This document shows positions 23,998 to 36,000 of a DNA stretch of 64,000 nt, one piece after another. The position numbers were made by a program, and so were the translations under genes. The notes under the pieces were generated by a model. It made no database searches. It was not told the DNA's origin and saw only the letters and a program-made list of their open reading frames with translations. Origin of the DNA: Cryptomeria japonica (taxonomy: Eukaryota > Streptophyta > Pinopsida > Cupressales > Cupressaceae); the NCBI RefSeq assembly GCF_030272615.1, contig NC_081405.1:311813235-311877234 (forward strand). The letters are read 5' to 3'. Each line of letters begins with the position of its first letter. Within the stretch, counting starts at the first letter, position 1.

Positions 23998-24849
23998 GAG
24001 TAGAGATCTCTCATATGTTTTTGTGTACTCCTTTATGTAATGTTTGATGCTATAAATATATAGGGTATTGCCCCCTAGGGAGATCTTACTTAAAAAAACT
24101 TCGTCGAGGTATTGTTAGATATTGTAAACTGTAATCAGTATTCACTAGCTCTTACTTATAGATCAAATGATGGTTCTTCATGTATTCTTCACCCTAGTTT
24201 ACTAATTTTTTTCAGAGATGTAATAGTGCTTTCCATGGTCGACGTTACTAAGTCAAAACAAATGAATGAGAATAATAGTTAAATGGAGGGGACAATTTTC
24301 TTTCTACATACCTAATTAAGTATTGTTCCTCGGTGGTTTCTCGATCCTCTTTCACTGTAAATCTTGAAAAGGCCTTGAAGTTGTAGGTTTCCATGAGGTT
24401 TACTTCTCGCCTTCTAAATTAACATTGTTTGACGTGTGTTTGGCTCAAAATGAATATATTTTAAATTAAAAAATGCATTTAATGCATCCAATTTGTCCTT
24501 CATAGAGCCAATTTGTGCCTATGTTCAAATTGTTCTCACTTTTTGGAGTGAAATTCTGAGTTCCGACAAAGTTCAAATCTCATCTTGCTAGTAAAGTGGA
24601 CGACCATCGACAAAATCTTGTTATAACTAATGCTTTCAGATTTTTTATTCTCGTGATCGACCGATTATGACACATGTGGAAGTCCTATGTCCAACCCCTA
24701 CTTCTGACATTTGACGAATAAAAAATACCTTCGAATATTTGTATTCTTGATAGTAATTTATAAAACCCTGACGTCCTTAATATATTAGCAATATATTGCT
24801 TTGGATTTTGGAGATATAAGCACATGATACCATATTGCCCTAGTGGGTG
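23998..24849. other. No identifiable feature
   Basis: Contains a possible 3'-UTR-like stretch (24010-24100) after the coding relic, then anonymous sequence up to the copia LTR fragment. Confidence 0.35.
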
Positions 24850-25975
24850 AAGCACCCGTGATGTCAACATATTCCTCTGTGTATTTCAATGTTGCAGTCA
24901 GATTAAGTGAGTTGGTTTGGCCAGTGTGTTGTAGATGATCTGATGCAGATTAAAGGGTATTGAGATACTTATCTCTAGTTTATTCAAGAGAAGTTTCAGA
25001 GGTCCGCATGAAGAATTGATTGAGTTATGTGATCATTTTTTTGGTTGGTTTTTTTAGTTGTCCAGCATTGACAATGTTTGATAAATCGATGCATATTGCT
25101 CTGGTATTGCAATATCTTTTGTTATGGATGTGTGGAAAGCGTTTTGGACGTTAATGTGTGTCCTTAGTTCAAGTGGTTCATGATTTGGAGGTCTGTAAGT
25201 GAATCTTTCAGTTTGATAGTCAGTTGTGTTAATGTTCTTAAGCTCCAATAGAGAGATGATGATTCTAGTAATCCGAGTTGATGCGGTTGTTGTGGTACGA
25301 TTCACGTTGCTTGTGGATGTTTCTAGATTGTGTTCTATGCATATTGATGGTCTACATTCATTGGTGAGCACGTTATGGATAATTTTCTTAGCCCGATGGT
25401 GTTCTTCATGTTCTTGGCCAACATGATGATTGTGGAATTTTGTGGATGATTGAGGCATATTATTAGGTGTGTTTCATTTTCAAGGTGACTTTTTAGGTCC
25501 AGACTATGTCTTAGCAGACATTGTTTTGGTCCGCATGCATTGTTGTAGTGTGTGTGGTTATATTTTGTAATTTGTAATATGTGTGGTGAGCCGACCTTGA
25601 TGATATTCATCCAAGGTTGATGTTATGTATAAATAAATGTTGCAATAATTATGTGAGGTATCTAGACGAGTGAATAGTGTTTTAATCATTTGACAAAAGT
25701 GCGAAGAAGTGCGAAAGTGCAGAGTTTGTGTTTTGAGCTTAACCAAAAGTGTAACCAAGCATGAGGAGATGCTATTTTGTCAATTCATGATCATCTGTAT
25801 GTAATTCGAATGTTATTATGTCAGTGAGCCTTCCCTAAGGGTTGTAGCCCTTCTTGTTTGAGCAGTGAGCTCTAGGTAGTGTGCCTAAATACATGTGCAT
25901 TCTCCATTGTAATATTTTATTTACTCCTAACAGGGTATTATCTCATTGTGGGTAGGTTCATGTTGTCATTTTATG
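24850..25975 (+). repeat. Copia LTR fragment
   Basis: Shares ordered blocks with the LTR at 61282-62300: GATGTCAACA near the start, GTGAGCCGACC (25589), a TGTATAAATA TATA region (25626-25635), GTGAGCTCTAGGTAGTGTGCC (25866) and CTAACAGGGT (25927). The usual TGTTGG start and AACA end are missing, and no PBS follows, so both ends are truncated or diverged. ORFs inside are not genes. Confidence 0.65.
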
Positions 25976-26103
25976 ACACCCTTAGTCCATTAGTAAGAAC
26001 AGATTAGAGACATGTTCCATGGACCAGTTGATCAAGGATAAAAGTAGTGGTATGTTATATTAGATAATTTGAACATTCTTTTACCTAAAAATTCATTCCT
26101 CAG

Positions 26104-26104
<1 letters not shown>

Positions 26105-26146
<42 letters not shown>
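26105..26146. repeat. (TA)21 microsatellite
   Basis: Forty-two uninterrupted bases of alternating T and A, about 800 bases upstream of the CASP-like gene. Likely to vary in length between individuals. Confidence 0.95.
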
Positions 26147-26149
<3 letters not shown>

Positions 26150-26814
26150 CCTCAATTATTAATATATTGATAGTTTTTAAATATATTATTAACAATCTTA
26201 AAATTTTTGTAAGTTTTATCTTTTTTTAGTCTATAGGAATGGACTGAGCCCCTATTTTTTTTAACATGATTGTGATGGTGATAATGGACCTGTGACCACT
26301 TGTTTGCAACAGATGCTTTCAGTCAATCAAACTAGAACTCTACCTTGTGACTATTTGTCTCCAACATCCAATCTAACCAAATCTTCCTCCCACATAGATT
26401 TGATCTATTATATATTAGATAATTTTAACATTTTACTTTCTATAAATTTATTTCTCAATAATTAAATAAAAATGAAATTATTAAAATTAAGCAGATCAAT
26501 AGCAAAAATCTTCAAAACACAATTATGTTATGCAAATTTAGAATTTTGAAGAGGCGCTATCGAGAATAACCCCAGCTTGAGAGATCCTCCCCTAAATTGA
26601 ATTAAAAACAAATTTAAGGTTGAGGAGTAAGGATGACCGAGTGCTGACGCAGGCGGCGCTGCACTGTACTTGTCATCCCAAAACAGACAGCTGTGCAAAG
26701 GAGGTAAAAAGCAAAAAAACACAATTTCAGCTGGTATCAGAGGTCAAAAAGGGCAGGGTAATTGGTGGATAAATCAAATTCCATGTATTGCACAGCCATT
26801 GATCTTCAGGCATG

Positions 26815-26820
26815 TATAAA
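26815..26820 (+). promoter_or_regulatory. Candidate TATA box of the CASP-like gene
   Basis: TATAAA in the context CATGTATAAAAAATACC, 129 bases before the main ATG. It is followed by a pyrimidine-rich stretch (CCTCCCTTTTGC) suited to a transcription start. No start-site data are available. Confidence 0.5.
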
Positions 26821-26850
26821 AAATACCTCCCTTTTGCTTTTTCTTCAGCC

Positions 26851-26907
26851 ATGAGAGGCGGAAGCGCCCCTGCCCGTGCTCGTGCCCGCAGCCCATTTTC
26901 TCCATAG
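26851..26907 (+). CDS. Upstream ORF (18 codons) before the CASP-like gene
   Basis: The ATG at 26851 opens an 18-codon frame, rich in Arg, Ala and Pro, ending at TAG 26905-26907, 36 bases before the main ATG and in the same frame. If transcription begins near 26840, ribosomes would meet it first, so it could lower translation of the main ORF. If transcription begins after 26851 it is irrelevant. Confidence 0.4.
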   Translation: MRGGSAPARARARSPFSP

Positions 26908-26943
26908 CCCACAGAACAGAGCCCAGCGCCCACCCTCCAGAAA

Positions 26944-29180
26944 ATGTACGGTATGCAGTCCCCTGAGCTGCCCGGGGCGGTTCTGAGGCTGCACAACGGA
27001 GAGCGGCCCAGCCCCAGCCCTGCCCGGGGAGGAACTGTGCACTATTATTCAACTGCCTCAATACAGAAGGTCAGAAGGTTCAATAAGCTCATCCTCCTCC
27101 TCCGCCTCCTCTCACTCTGCTTCTCTCTTGCAGCTTCCATTTTCATGGCTATGAATACCCATACGCCCTCTCCTAGCAACAACACTTCAGGGACTTTACC
27201 CACTTCAAACAAGGCAAATTGGTATGATTATGACGCCTTTAGGTAGGTTTATTTATCCGTTCAGCTTGCTTTCTCTTTGCTTTCATTTTGGGTTCTTTTT
27301 CCATGTTTCATCTGGTTTTAGCTTGTTTTCCTGTTCTTCTCATTGCCCACAATTTGTTTTGGTTTGTTTAAAATGTGATTAGGGTTTACTTTCTCATCAC
27401 TTTCATCTTGTGTTCTTTTTCTTTGTTCCATCTGGTTTTAGCTTGTTTCCAAGTTCTTCTCATTGGTTTTAGCTTGTTTCCCTGTTCTTCTCATTGCCCA
27501 CAATTTTTTTGGGTTTGTTGAAAATATGATCACTATTTGATTTTTAGGGTTTACTGTGTTTACTATTGAAGACATGTTCAAATCTGTTTTACCCTGCTTT
27601 TTAATACTCTAATTTTCTAACTGGTGATGAGTTTTTGTAGATATGTGTTTGCTGCAAACGCTATCATTTGTATATACTCGTTAGCCCAAATGGGTTTGGT
27701 CATGTGGGAGCTTTTGAGGGTCAACACTTTGTTGCCTGAGATGATCCAAGTTTGGTTTGATTTTGGCCATGACCAGGTAAGCTTTCAGTTTTTGTAGTTT
27801 CTGCAGCATATGGCCCCCACTCTTTGGATCTGTCTATTTCTGTTTTTAGATTTTAGCATAGGCAAAATCAAAAGGAATCAAACGTTTTGTTAGGGATTAG
27901 AATGATCTAAAATGAATGGAATGGATTTTAGCAGTAAAATCATTAAAAAATGGAAATTGTGTAGATTGCTGAAGTAAAGGTAAAATGAGTATTATGCATG
28001 ATTCTTTGATTGTTATTAGATTTACAGTCAAAACAAGTGAAGCTATAGGTTCTGTCATAAACTTTACCCAATTGTCAAATGACTGAAAGGAAAGGGAACT
28101 AGTTACCTGTGTCAAAATGATTTGGGTAGAAGATGATTTTACTGGAGGAAAGTATTATCTGGCCAAAAAGAAGAAAACCAATAAAAATCGTGAAAGATCA
28201 AAATGAAAGATTCGGGAATGTTGACTCACTAGGAGCAAGATTTTACACTAAAGGATTACAGGTATAGTAAGCAAGACTCTGTTTGCTGCTCTATTATCAC
28301 AATCCTTGCCTTATAAATAGCAGAAAACAAGTTACTTCTGTTGCAGTTCTTTATCACAAACTTGTGTATAACTTGTTATATTTTACAATTTATACCCAAA
28401 TCAAACTTGTGTATGATTTGGGTAGAAGATGATTTTACTGGAGGAAAGTATTATCTGGCCAAAAAGAAGAAAACCAATAAAAATCGTGAAAGATCAAAAT
28501 GAAAGATTCGGGAATGTTGACTCACTAGGAGCAAGATTTTACACTAAAGGATTACAGGTATAGTAAGCAAGACTCTGTTTGCTGCTCTATTATCACAATC
28601 CTTGCCTTATAAATAGCAGAAAACAAGTTCTTTATCACAAACTTGTGTATAACTTGTTATATTTTACATTAAGGAATGTACATCTTACGGTGACATTTGC
28701 ATAAGAGAATTTATTTAAATAGGTGATGTCCGTCAAAATTTCAAATTATTATCAAGTTTTACAATAAAAAATTTGATATAAAATTATTTAGGAACCTCAT
28801 AAAACTTTTTGGGAGCCTTTTATCTTGTGTTTGATATTAATGCCATACTCTTTAGCTGGCTGATTTTATTCGGTCTTCGTAGCATGAAAAGGTGAATCAA
28901 TAATTTGAATTTGTTGGTGGAATACTTACAGGCATTTGCGTACATGCTGATGTCAGCGAGCTCAGCTGGGACGACATTAGCACAGAACATGAGGAGGGGG
29001 CAGAAATGGATAGCGATGGATCACACGTGTAACGATGTGAATGTGTTTTGTGTGCAATCAGACATTGCAATTTCTCTAGGGTTTGCAGCTTTCGTATTCG
29101 TGGCGTGCGCGTGTTTGCTGTCTGGTTTCGGAGTCACCTCCTTTATTATTACCAACTCTCGCTTTACATTTAACACTTGA
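26944..29180 (+). CDS. CASPL: CASP-like membrane protein, 3 exons, 227 aa
   Basis: Four-pass plasma-membrane protein of the CASP/CASPL family (DUF588). CASPs scaffold Casparian strip domains; CASPL roles are largely unknown. Exons are 26944-27242, 27641-27776 and 28932-29180. Introns have GT-AG ends (AG|GTAGGT, CAG|GTAAGC; acceptors TTTTTGTAG, CTTACAG) and the frame is kept across both junctions. Membrane segments are about residues 49-70 (with the family's Arg at 54), 101-124, 146-162 and 190-212. Family motifs are [28 protein letters not shown] (acidic residue D144), [13 protein letters not shown] and LLSGFG. The closest match from memory is subfamily 4. ATG 26944 gives a normal N-terminus of about 48 residues. 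No stops, frameshifts or broken splice sites are seen, so it is probably functional. Confidence 0.88.
28117..28668 (+). repeat. Tandem duplication inside CASP-like intron 2
   Basis: Copy 1 (28117-28387, 271 bp) and copy 2 (28413-28668, 256 bp) are identical by eye except that copy 2 lacks 15 bases (ACTTCTGTTGCAGTT) after AAACAAGTT. The missing piece ends in GTT like the sequence before it, which suggests microhomology slippage. A 25-base spacer separates the copies. The near identity implies a recent event. Confidence 0.9.
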
Positions 29181-30889
29181 CACCGGCACGCCCATGTCGT
29201 ACAACTGGCACCTGGCGGGGCACAAAGCTTGTCAAGTCACGTGTACCTTTACAACCAAAACAAATGCAATTTCCGGGAGAATATGCGCTACGGGGGGCTA
29301 CGGGCTACCTATTCCTTATTTATTTGTATTCTTATCTGGAAAGTATTTTAATGCAACACCAGCTTTTTGCGGGCCCCGCTTATTGGTTATTGGCAGTTGT
29401 GTGTTGTATTGGTTGGTACTCATCATTTTGCCTCCAACTTGGAAGCAGTTTGGAGCTTTTTTTTCAATTTTATTATCAAGCTTTCAGCAATTTTGTGAGA
29501 TTAAAGCTTTGTTTAAGAATTTATTTTATTAGTTGTAATTTAATTGGTTGAATTTATGGTATGGTACATTTTTTAATGTATGAAGGTTTAAATTTTTTAT
29601 AGGTGTAATAAATAAGAGAGGTTGAAATTGTGTCTTTTGTAATTTTGGTTTAATGAATCTTGTAATCTTCGCTTTTTGATTTGCATTATGATAAGGTGAT
29701 CAACATAGTCATACATCTTGTAGTAATGAAAGATCTCGTTCGAGTTTTTCAATTTTGTTAGATTTTGTTGAACAATTGTTTTTAATACACATGTAGGTTG
29801 GAAAAAAAACTCTTTGCAATTTTTTATATGGAAATGAGTATTGTTTTCAATTTTGTTCATTTTTGTCATTTGTGTGGCGATACAAAATGACATCTTGCTT
29901 CTTGCAATTGAATAGTGTTGCTCAAGTCTTGGTCCCCAATTCAAAACTTAACTTGTTCTATACCATTTTACAAGTTATGTGAGTCATACTTCGAAGTTGT
30001 CGGTGTTTTAGTTGAGCTCCAAAATGCTTGTCAAAGTTCGACAGTCCATTTTGAACTAGTCAAGCTTTCATTTCTTTGTGTCTTTTGTATCTTGTTGGCC
30101 TTATTCAAAAGTTCCACTTCTTGGGTTGATCTTTGACACTTCACTTAATGTTAAGTTTTCAACATATTTCCCTTGTCGAGTTTTGATGTGTAAGGTTGAA
30201 CCTTAGTTTTTTTTTGTTTCGAAAGGTTGAACCTTAGTTTTTTTTGTTTCGAAAGTCTTTATCTAGTGTTTAAGTCCAAGTTCAAAATGGAGCATTGGAC
30301 TTTGACAGTGGTTCTCAAACGATTGTTAGGATTCAACATTGAAGATGGTACTGCAATACAAAGGATTGGGTGCAATGTTATAAAGATTCAATTCAAGAAG
30401 TACTTTGGAACCCAATGGGAGTTATGGAAGTTTCTTACGAAACATTGTGTGTTTGAAAGCAAGTTCAAGAATTGGAGGCATCCTACAACACCTTATTACG
30501 AACCATTCTTTTCTAAGGCATGAAGAGGATTATTGGTAGGAGACTTGCACATAGTCATCCAAAGTGAGTTCTAAAGCATGAAGTGAAACCTGACAAAGTA
30601 ATTGGCAGTTTTTGAAAGGTGATTAAGTGACGCAAGTAGGAGGAAAGTCGATCATTGATGGCATTGTAAAGTGGCAAATACCAGTATTGAATGCTTGGTT
30701 TTAATTTCTTTCCTTTTATGTTCCAAAGATCATTATTTATGATTCGCCATGTCAGAAACAGAGAGAGAGAGAAGTCGAGGCATAAGATTTTCTGTGCTAA
30801 GGTCATCATCACAAAGGGGTAAACTACTCAATAGAGCAAACATAATTTGAGCTTAATTTCACTTCCATTTGAGGATTGCAAGAAAATGG
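29181..30889. other. Downstream of the CASP-like gene, no further gene
   Basis: The first few hundred bases probably hold the 3' UTR. From 29900 to 30830 several small ORFs occur on both strands without any family signature. No RNA gene is seen. Confidence 0.4.
30192..30254 (+). repeat. 31-bp tandem duplication
   Basis: AAGGTTGAACCTTAG followed by a T-run and GTTTCGA occurs twice in direct succession (30192-30222, 30223-30254), differing only in T-run length. Confidence 0.85.
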
Positions 30890-31745
30890 GAGGTATTAGG
30901 GTTTGGAATTTGGATTGTGGTGGGTTTAACCGGGTAGAAATAAACATGAATCATGAAGTATAAATTTTTGGGATATAATCACCTCAATGGTTTGGAGTGC
31001 ATATGTTAGAGGTAGGCGATACTAAGCTGGGTTATGTGAATCTAGATGAGTTCTGGTAGAGAGTAAATGACCCAAATTGTCACCCAATTACCAAAAAAAT
31101 AGTGGACAATAGGTTATCCAGGTGACAACGTTCCTTTTAGTTATTCAATGTGTAGATTTGGTACTAGAGTACATTCAAAAGTACGAACCAAATACTGAAG
31201 AAATCAAAACTCAGGATAATAGGGTCTTGGTAATCTTCAACCCTGCTACCATCCAAAATTTATTCTGGCTTCGAATAGAGCAAAGTATGCTCATTGGGAC
31301 TTTGTTTTGTCTCAGCATTAAGAAAGGAGTGTATAGGAACATAATCGCTAAAGAGTGGTTCACATTGTCGAGGAAACGACAATCCAAGCTGCCCCAAATA
31401 ATTCACAAGTCATTCTTAAAGGGAGAAATTACGGAAATGATTGTATTGTTGGATAGGCTCAAAGGAAATGAAGACACATTCAACCTAGAGGAGTGGATGT
31501 TTTTCTTCGTCCAAGTAATGTATGCTGGAACTTATTATCTTGATTGGGCTAGCTTGATTAGTGATCGAATACATGATATGATCATTGGGCTTCAGTGGAA
31601 CAAGTTTTTCTATATGTCCTACCTATTATATGCCCTAGCTTGTACTCGGTATTGGCCTCAACTAGAGTTTGTTGAAGATTTTGATGATAACATTCATATT
31701 TATTATTACCACCTTGGCTTGAAGTTACATAAAAGTTACACTAAC
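30890..31745 (+). pseudogene. Unknown-family coding relic truncated by copia insertion
   Basis: Plus-strand coding texture runs from about 30890; the part from 31122 to the LTR at 31746 is open for over 200 codons. Recognisable segments are YVNLDEFW and HPITKK (about 31040-31100), then VLEYIQKYEPNTEEIKTQD, LPQIIHKSF, FNLEEWMFFF and YYLDWASLISDRIHD. The IQKYEPN..IKT..FNPATI stretch parallels the LVKNYN..IQIPSGDAF..FNMATI stretch of the minus-strand pseudogene at 7886-10824, so I infer one family. The apparent C-terminus is artificial: it runs 18 bases into the LTR. I know no function. Confidence 0.5.
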
Positions 31746-32967
31746 TGTTGCAAGGTTGATTAGAATGAGCTTTTTATGTGTTGGACACATTGATGTCAAC
31801 ATGCTTTGGTTGTCATTAGTGACTAATTGGTATAAGTGATGTTGAACTTTCTATGCAGTTGAGTTGTGAGATTTGCTTTGCATATCTTCTATGTTGCACA
31901 TCTATTCATGCAGTTTGGATATGTTGTTAAGCTATGTTTAGAAATGATATATTCTAGATTTGGTGCTCTAGATTGTTGTGATGAGGAAGATGTGTTTACC
32001 AATATGTTTGATAGTGTTTTCGTATGAAATGCATGCTCCACATTTCTCCGTGTTACATATGGTTTATGACGTTGCGGTTTTAGAGTTAAGTTGATAATGT
32101 CCCTAGATTCATTCTATTCAATTGGCACGTGTTCTTGGACTTCAAAAGCATGATTTTCAAGTTCGATGGTGTTTACTCTAGGTTTGGTCGACCTCAAGTG
32201 TTTACACTTCACATTGTTGCTCCGATTATGGATTATTGTATAACGTGTTTGATTATTATTTTGTTCCTAGTTAAGATGTGTTGTGGTCCACTTTACATTC
32301 TTTTCTACAGCGGGAATGTTTAGTGTTGACTTAATTTGAACTACGTTCAGTTAAGTTGCTTAGCTGACCTTGGGAGACTGCGCATATGTGAGGATGATAT
32401 AAATAAGGGTAGAGATAATTTGTTGAGGATGATGTGGGTGGTGTGTGTGAAAAATGATCTATCTTCCTAACTGTTTGATGATTGATGTTGAGTTGGTGAA
32501 AAGTGTTGAGTAGTGTGAGCTTTCATGTGCTAGCTACCAAAAGTAGTGAGCCAAAGGTATCTATAGATCTTGTGGTTGTAGAAGTGCAACAGTGGTGGAT
32601 TATTTCTCTTTTATTCTTCTTCATTCTAGTAATGAGCCCTTTGACAGTGAGCCTTTTTTTCTTTCTCTCGAGCAATGAACCCTTTGGTAGTGAGCTTTTC
32701 TTTGTAAAAGTCACCTTAATTGCTGTCACCCTAACAAGTGTTCATATATTGAGAATAGCTTCTATGCGGTTTTTCCCCTAACAGGGTTTTCCACGTAAAA
32801 TCTGGTATCTCATTGTGTATGGTGTGCTTTGGTGTTTGCATGCTCATATCTTTATGTGGATTATGTGTTAAGTTATTGCAAAACTGATTTAAGAAATAGA
32901 ATTAAGATTTTATACAACTAAATCACCACCTCCCTCCCAATTGTTTTGTGCGTTAGAATATTTAACA
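31746..32967 (+). repeat. 5' LTR of central copia element (1222 bp)
   Basis: Begins TGTTGCAAGGTTGAT and ends TTTAACA directly before the PBS. It matches the 3' LTR (37357-37854 plus 41359-42056) throughout but is visibly diverged, so the insertion is old. TATA-like GATATAAATAAGG lies at 32396-32408. The left flank is CTAAC (31741-31745); no matching duplication is found at the far end, which has decayed. Confidence 0.88.
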
Positions 32968-32969
32968 AT

Positions 32970-32981
32970 TGGTATTAGAGC
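32970..32981 (+). promoter_or_regulatory. Primer binding site of central copia element
   Basis: TGGTATTAGAGC, two bases after the LTR; one change (C to T) from the initiator-Met tRNA complement TGGTATCAGAGC. Confidence 0.85.
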
Positions 32982-33024
32982 TTTGGTTCCTTGGAGAAGA
33001 GCTTAATTGCTTGAGGAGATTCTG

Positions 33025-36000
33025 ATGGCGCACAAATTGACAATCCCCATGTTTGATGGGTCTAACTATGCTTTCTAGAAAGTGAAGATGCAAGGTTACA
33101 TGATTTCTCTTGGCTATGAAGTATGAAAATCTATTACAAAGAAGTATATTAAACTGCAGACTAGGGTGATCACTTTGGATGAGATCAATGATTTTGAAGA
33201 CAATGGAAATGCAAAGTTTTCTATCTTTAGTGCTCTTTCTAAGATTGAATTAAAAAAGGTTGTATCTTTGGAATCTGCTTATGAAGTTTGGGATAAATTA
33301 TAAGCAACTTATGAAGGAGTTGATACTATTAAAGAAGCCAAGTTGTAGAATGCTAAAACTAAATACGAATGCATGTGGATGGATGAAGGAGATGATATAA
33401 CTAGCTACTTGTAGAAGATAGATGATGTTGTAAATGAGATCAAAGGTCTTGGAGGTAACTTACTAGTGGAAGATGAAGTTGTGAAAAAAGCTACTAAAAA
33501 ATCTTACTACTAAACCCTATAGCTCTAAAGTTTCAACAATAGAATAATTACATAATCAAAATAAGTACACTAGAGAATACTTGTATGACTCTTTACTTCT
33601 TGAGATGAGAGAATTTGGTACTTCTAATGCAAGAATAGAGACACAATTTAAGGCTACTAGATCAACGAAAGATGAGGAATTTGATGAAGAGAACTTTGAT
33701 GATATTCAGGAGAACTTTGTGAGAAGGATGAAGAAAGGAACTAGAAAGTATAAAGGTAAATTTCCCTTTAAATGTTTCAGATTTGGAAAGATAGGTTATT
33801 ATGCTTATAGATGCCTTGATATAATTGCAAATAAACAGATTCATTAAGAAGGTTTATTATGTTAAAGTAGATGCAAATATTTCTGATGATGAAGAAGGCA
33901 ATGAATGCTTGTTCTTGGTTGTAAAGGAAGAATCTTGTACTACTAACCCTGATATAATTGTGAAAGAAAAAGCTTTCAAAGATGCTGCTAAAACAAAAGG
34001 TACCATTGTATATGTTTTTCTTGCTAGAAGAGTTAAAGATGAATGGATTATTGATAGTGGATGTTCAAATCATATGACTGGTGACAAGAGTAAATTTGTA
34101 AATCTTGAAAAATTTGATAGAGGAGTTGATAGATTTGAAGATGGTCAAACAACTAAGATAGTTGGAGTTGGTTCAATCAACTTTGATGGCATACATAATA
34201 CTAACACTGTTTTCTATGTTAAAGCCTTGAATATAACCTTTTAAGTGTTGGTCAAATGTGTGGAAATGGATATAATCTTGTTTTTCAGGATGATGGGTGT
34301 GAGATCAAAAAAAGGTCTGAAACCTTGATTGCAATAGGAAAGAGGATAGATGGAAATGTATATCAGTTGAAGACTACTGGCGGATATTGCTTGATGGCAC
34401 AAATTTCTAAGATTTGGCAATGGCATCAGAGGATGTGTCACATTAATTTTGATAATCTAGTGAGGATTAGTCCAATTCAAGTTGTGAGAGATTTGTCGAA
34501 GATCACAAAGCCCACTAATGATATTTGCAAAAATGTCAAGTTGGAAAGCAAACAAGGAGATATTTCAAAGTTAAGGAACAAAATTCTACTAGACTATTGG
34601 AGTTAATGCACATTGATCTTTGTGTACCGACCAGAACTAGAAGTCAACAAGGTGACATGTATTTCATGCTCTTAATTGATGATTACTCTAGAATGACTTG
34701 GGTTACTTTTTTAAGAGAAAAGTCTAAAATATTAGAAAATTTTAAGAAATTCAAGGTCATGGTTGAAAATGAGGTAGATAGAAGAATAAAATGTTTGAGG
34801 TTTGATAGAGGTGGAGAGTTTACTTCTGATGAATTCAATACCTTTTGTGAGAATCATGGGATAAGAAAATACTTGTTTACTCCTAGGACACCACAATAGA
34901 ATGGTGTAGTTGAAAGGATTAATAGAATAATTCAAGAAGCTTCTAGAACAATGATGAATGAATCAAGTTTACTGGAAATCTATTGGAAAGAAGTAATACA
35001 CATTGTAGTACACACTCTTTATAGAGTACAAATTAGAAGGAATCATGTGAAGACATCTTATGAACTTTGGTATGGAAGGACTAGCCATCTGTGAAATATT
35101 TTAGAGTATTTGAAAGTAAATGCTATATTAGGAGAGATGAAGAAAATTTGGAAAAGTTTGATACAAGAGCCGATGAAGGTATTTTTCTTGGCTACTCTAC
35201 TAAAAGCAAAGCTTATAGGTGTTATAACAAAAGAATTAGAAGAATTGTTGAAAGCATTAATTTGAAAGTTGATGAAGACACTTCAAAGAATACAGTTGTG
35301 GAAATGGGATATGAATCTGCCGAATCTACTAGAAAACTAGAAGAACAAAAAGGCTGAAGAAATAGAGGTACCTGATGATAAGGAAAATGCTCCAGAAATT
35401 GCTCCTAAGACTTTGAGATATGTGCAGAAGTCATTAAGAGAAACAAATTATTGGAGACAAGAAAAAAGACATTTTCACAAGAAGTAAAGTTGCTGAAGAA
35501 CAAGTGAACTTATGCTTAATTTCAGAAACAAAATAAAAAATAGTGAAGGATGTTTGTAGTGATCAGCATTGGATAAAAGCTATGCAAGAAGAATTGGAAA
35601 AAATTAAGAAGAATCAAACTGGGAACTTGTCCCAAGACCGGTTGACAAGAATGTGATAGGAACTAAATGGGCATTTCAAAACAAATTGGATGAGGATGGT
35701 CACATAGTGAGAAACAAGGCAAGAATTGTATGTAAAGGCTACTTACAGGTAGAAGGAATATATTTTGAGGAAACTTATGCTCATGTCACAAGAATGGAAG
35801 CTAGCAGAATGTGTCTGGATTTTGCAACACACAAGGATTTCAAGATCTATCAAATGGATGTGAAGTTTGCATTCCTGAATGGAGAATTGAAAGAGGAAGT
35901 ATATATAGAATAATTGGAAGGATTCAATCTATCAGACACTCTGGATATGGTCTGTAAATTGAAGAAAGCATTGTATGGACTGAAGCAAGCTCCAAGAACT

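Noticed and set aside
26727-27061. Three overlapping minus-strand ORFs
   Set aside because: They are antisense to the promoter and exon 1 of the CASP-like gene in a GC-rich patch, with no family signature.
31122-31763. 213-codon ORF as an intact gene
   Set aside because: It starts at GTG, its last codons are inside the copia LTR, and the upstream part of the family pattern is broken by stops; treated as a truncated relic.
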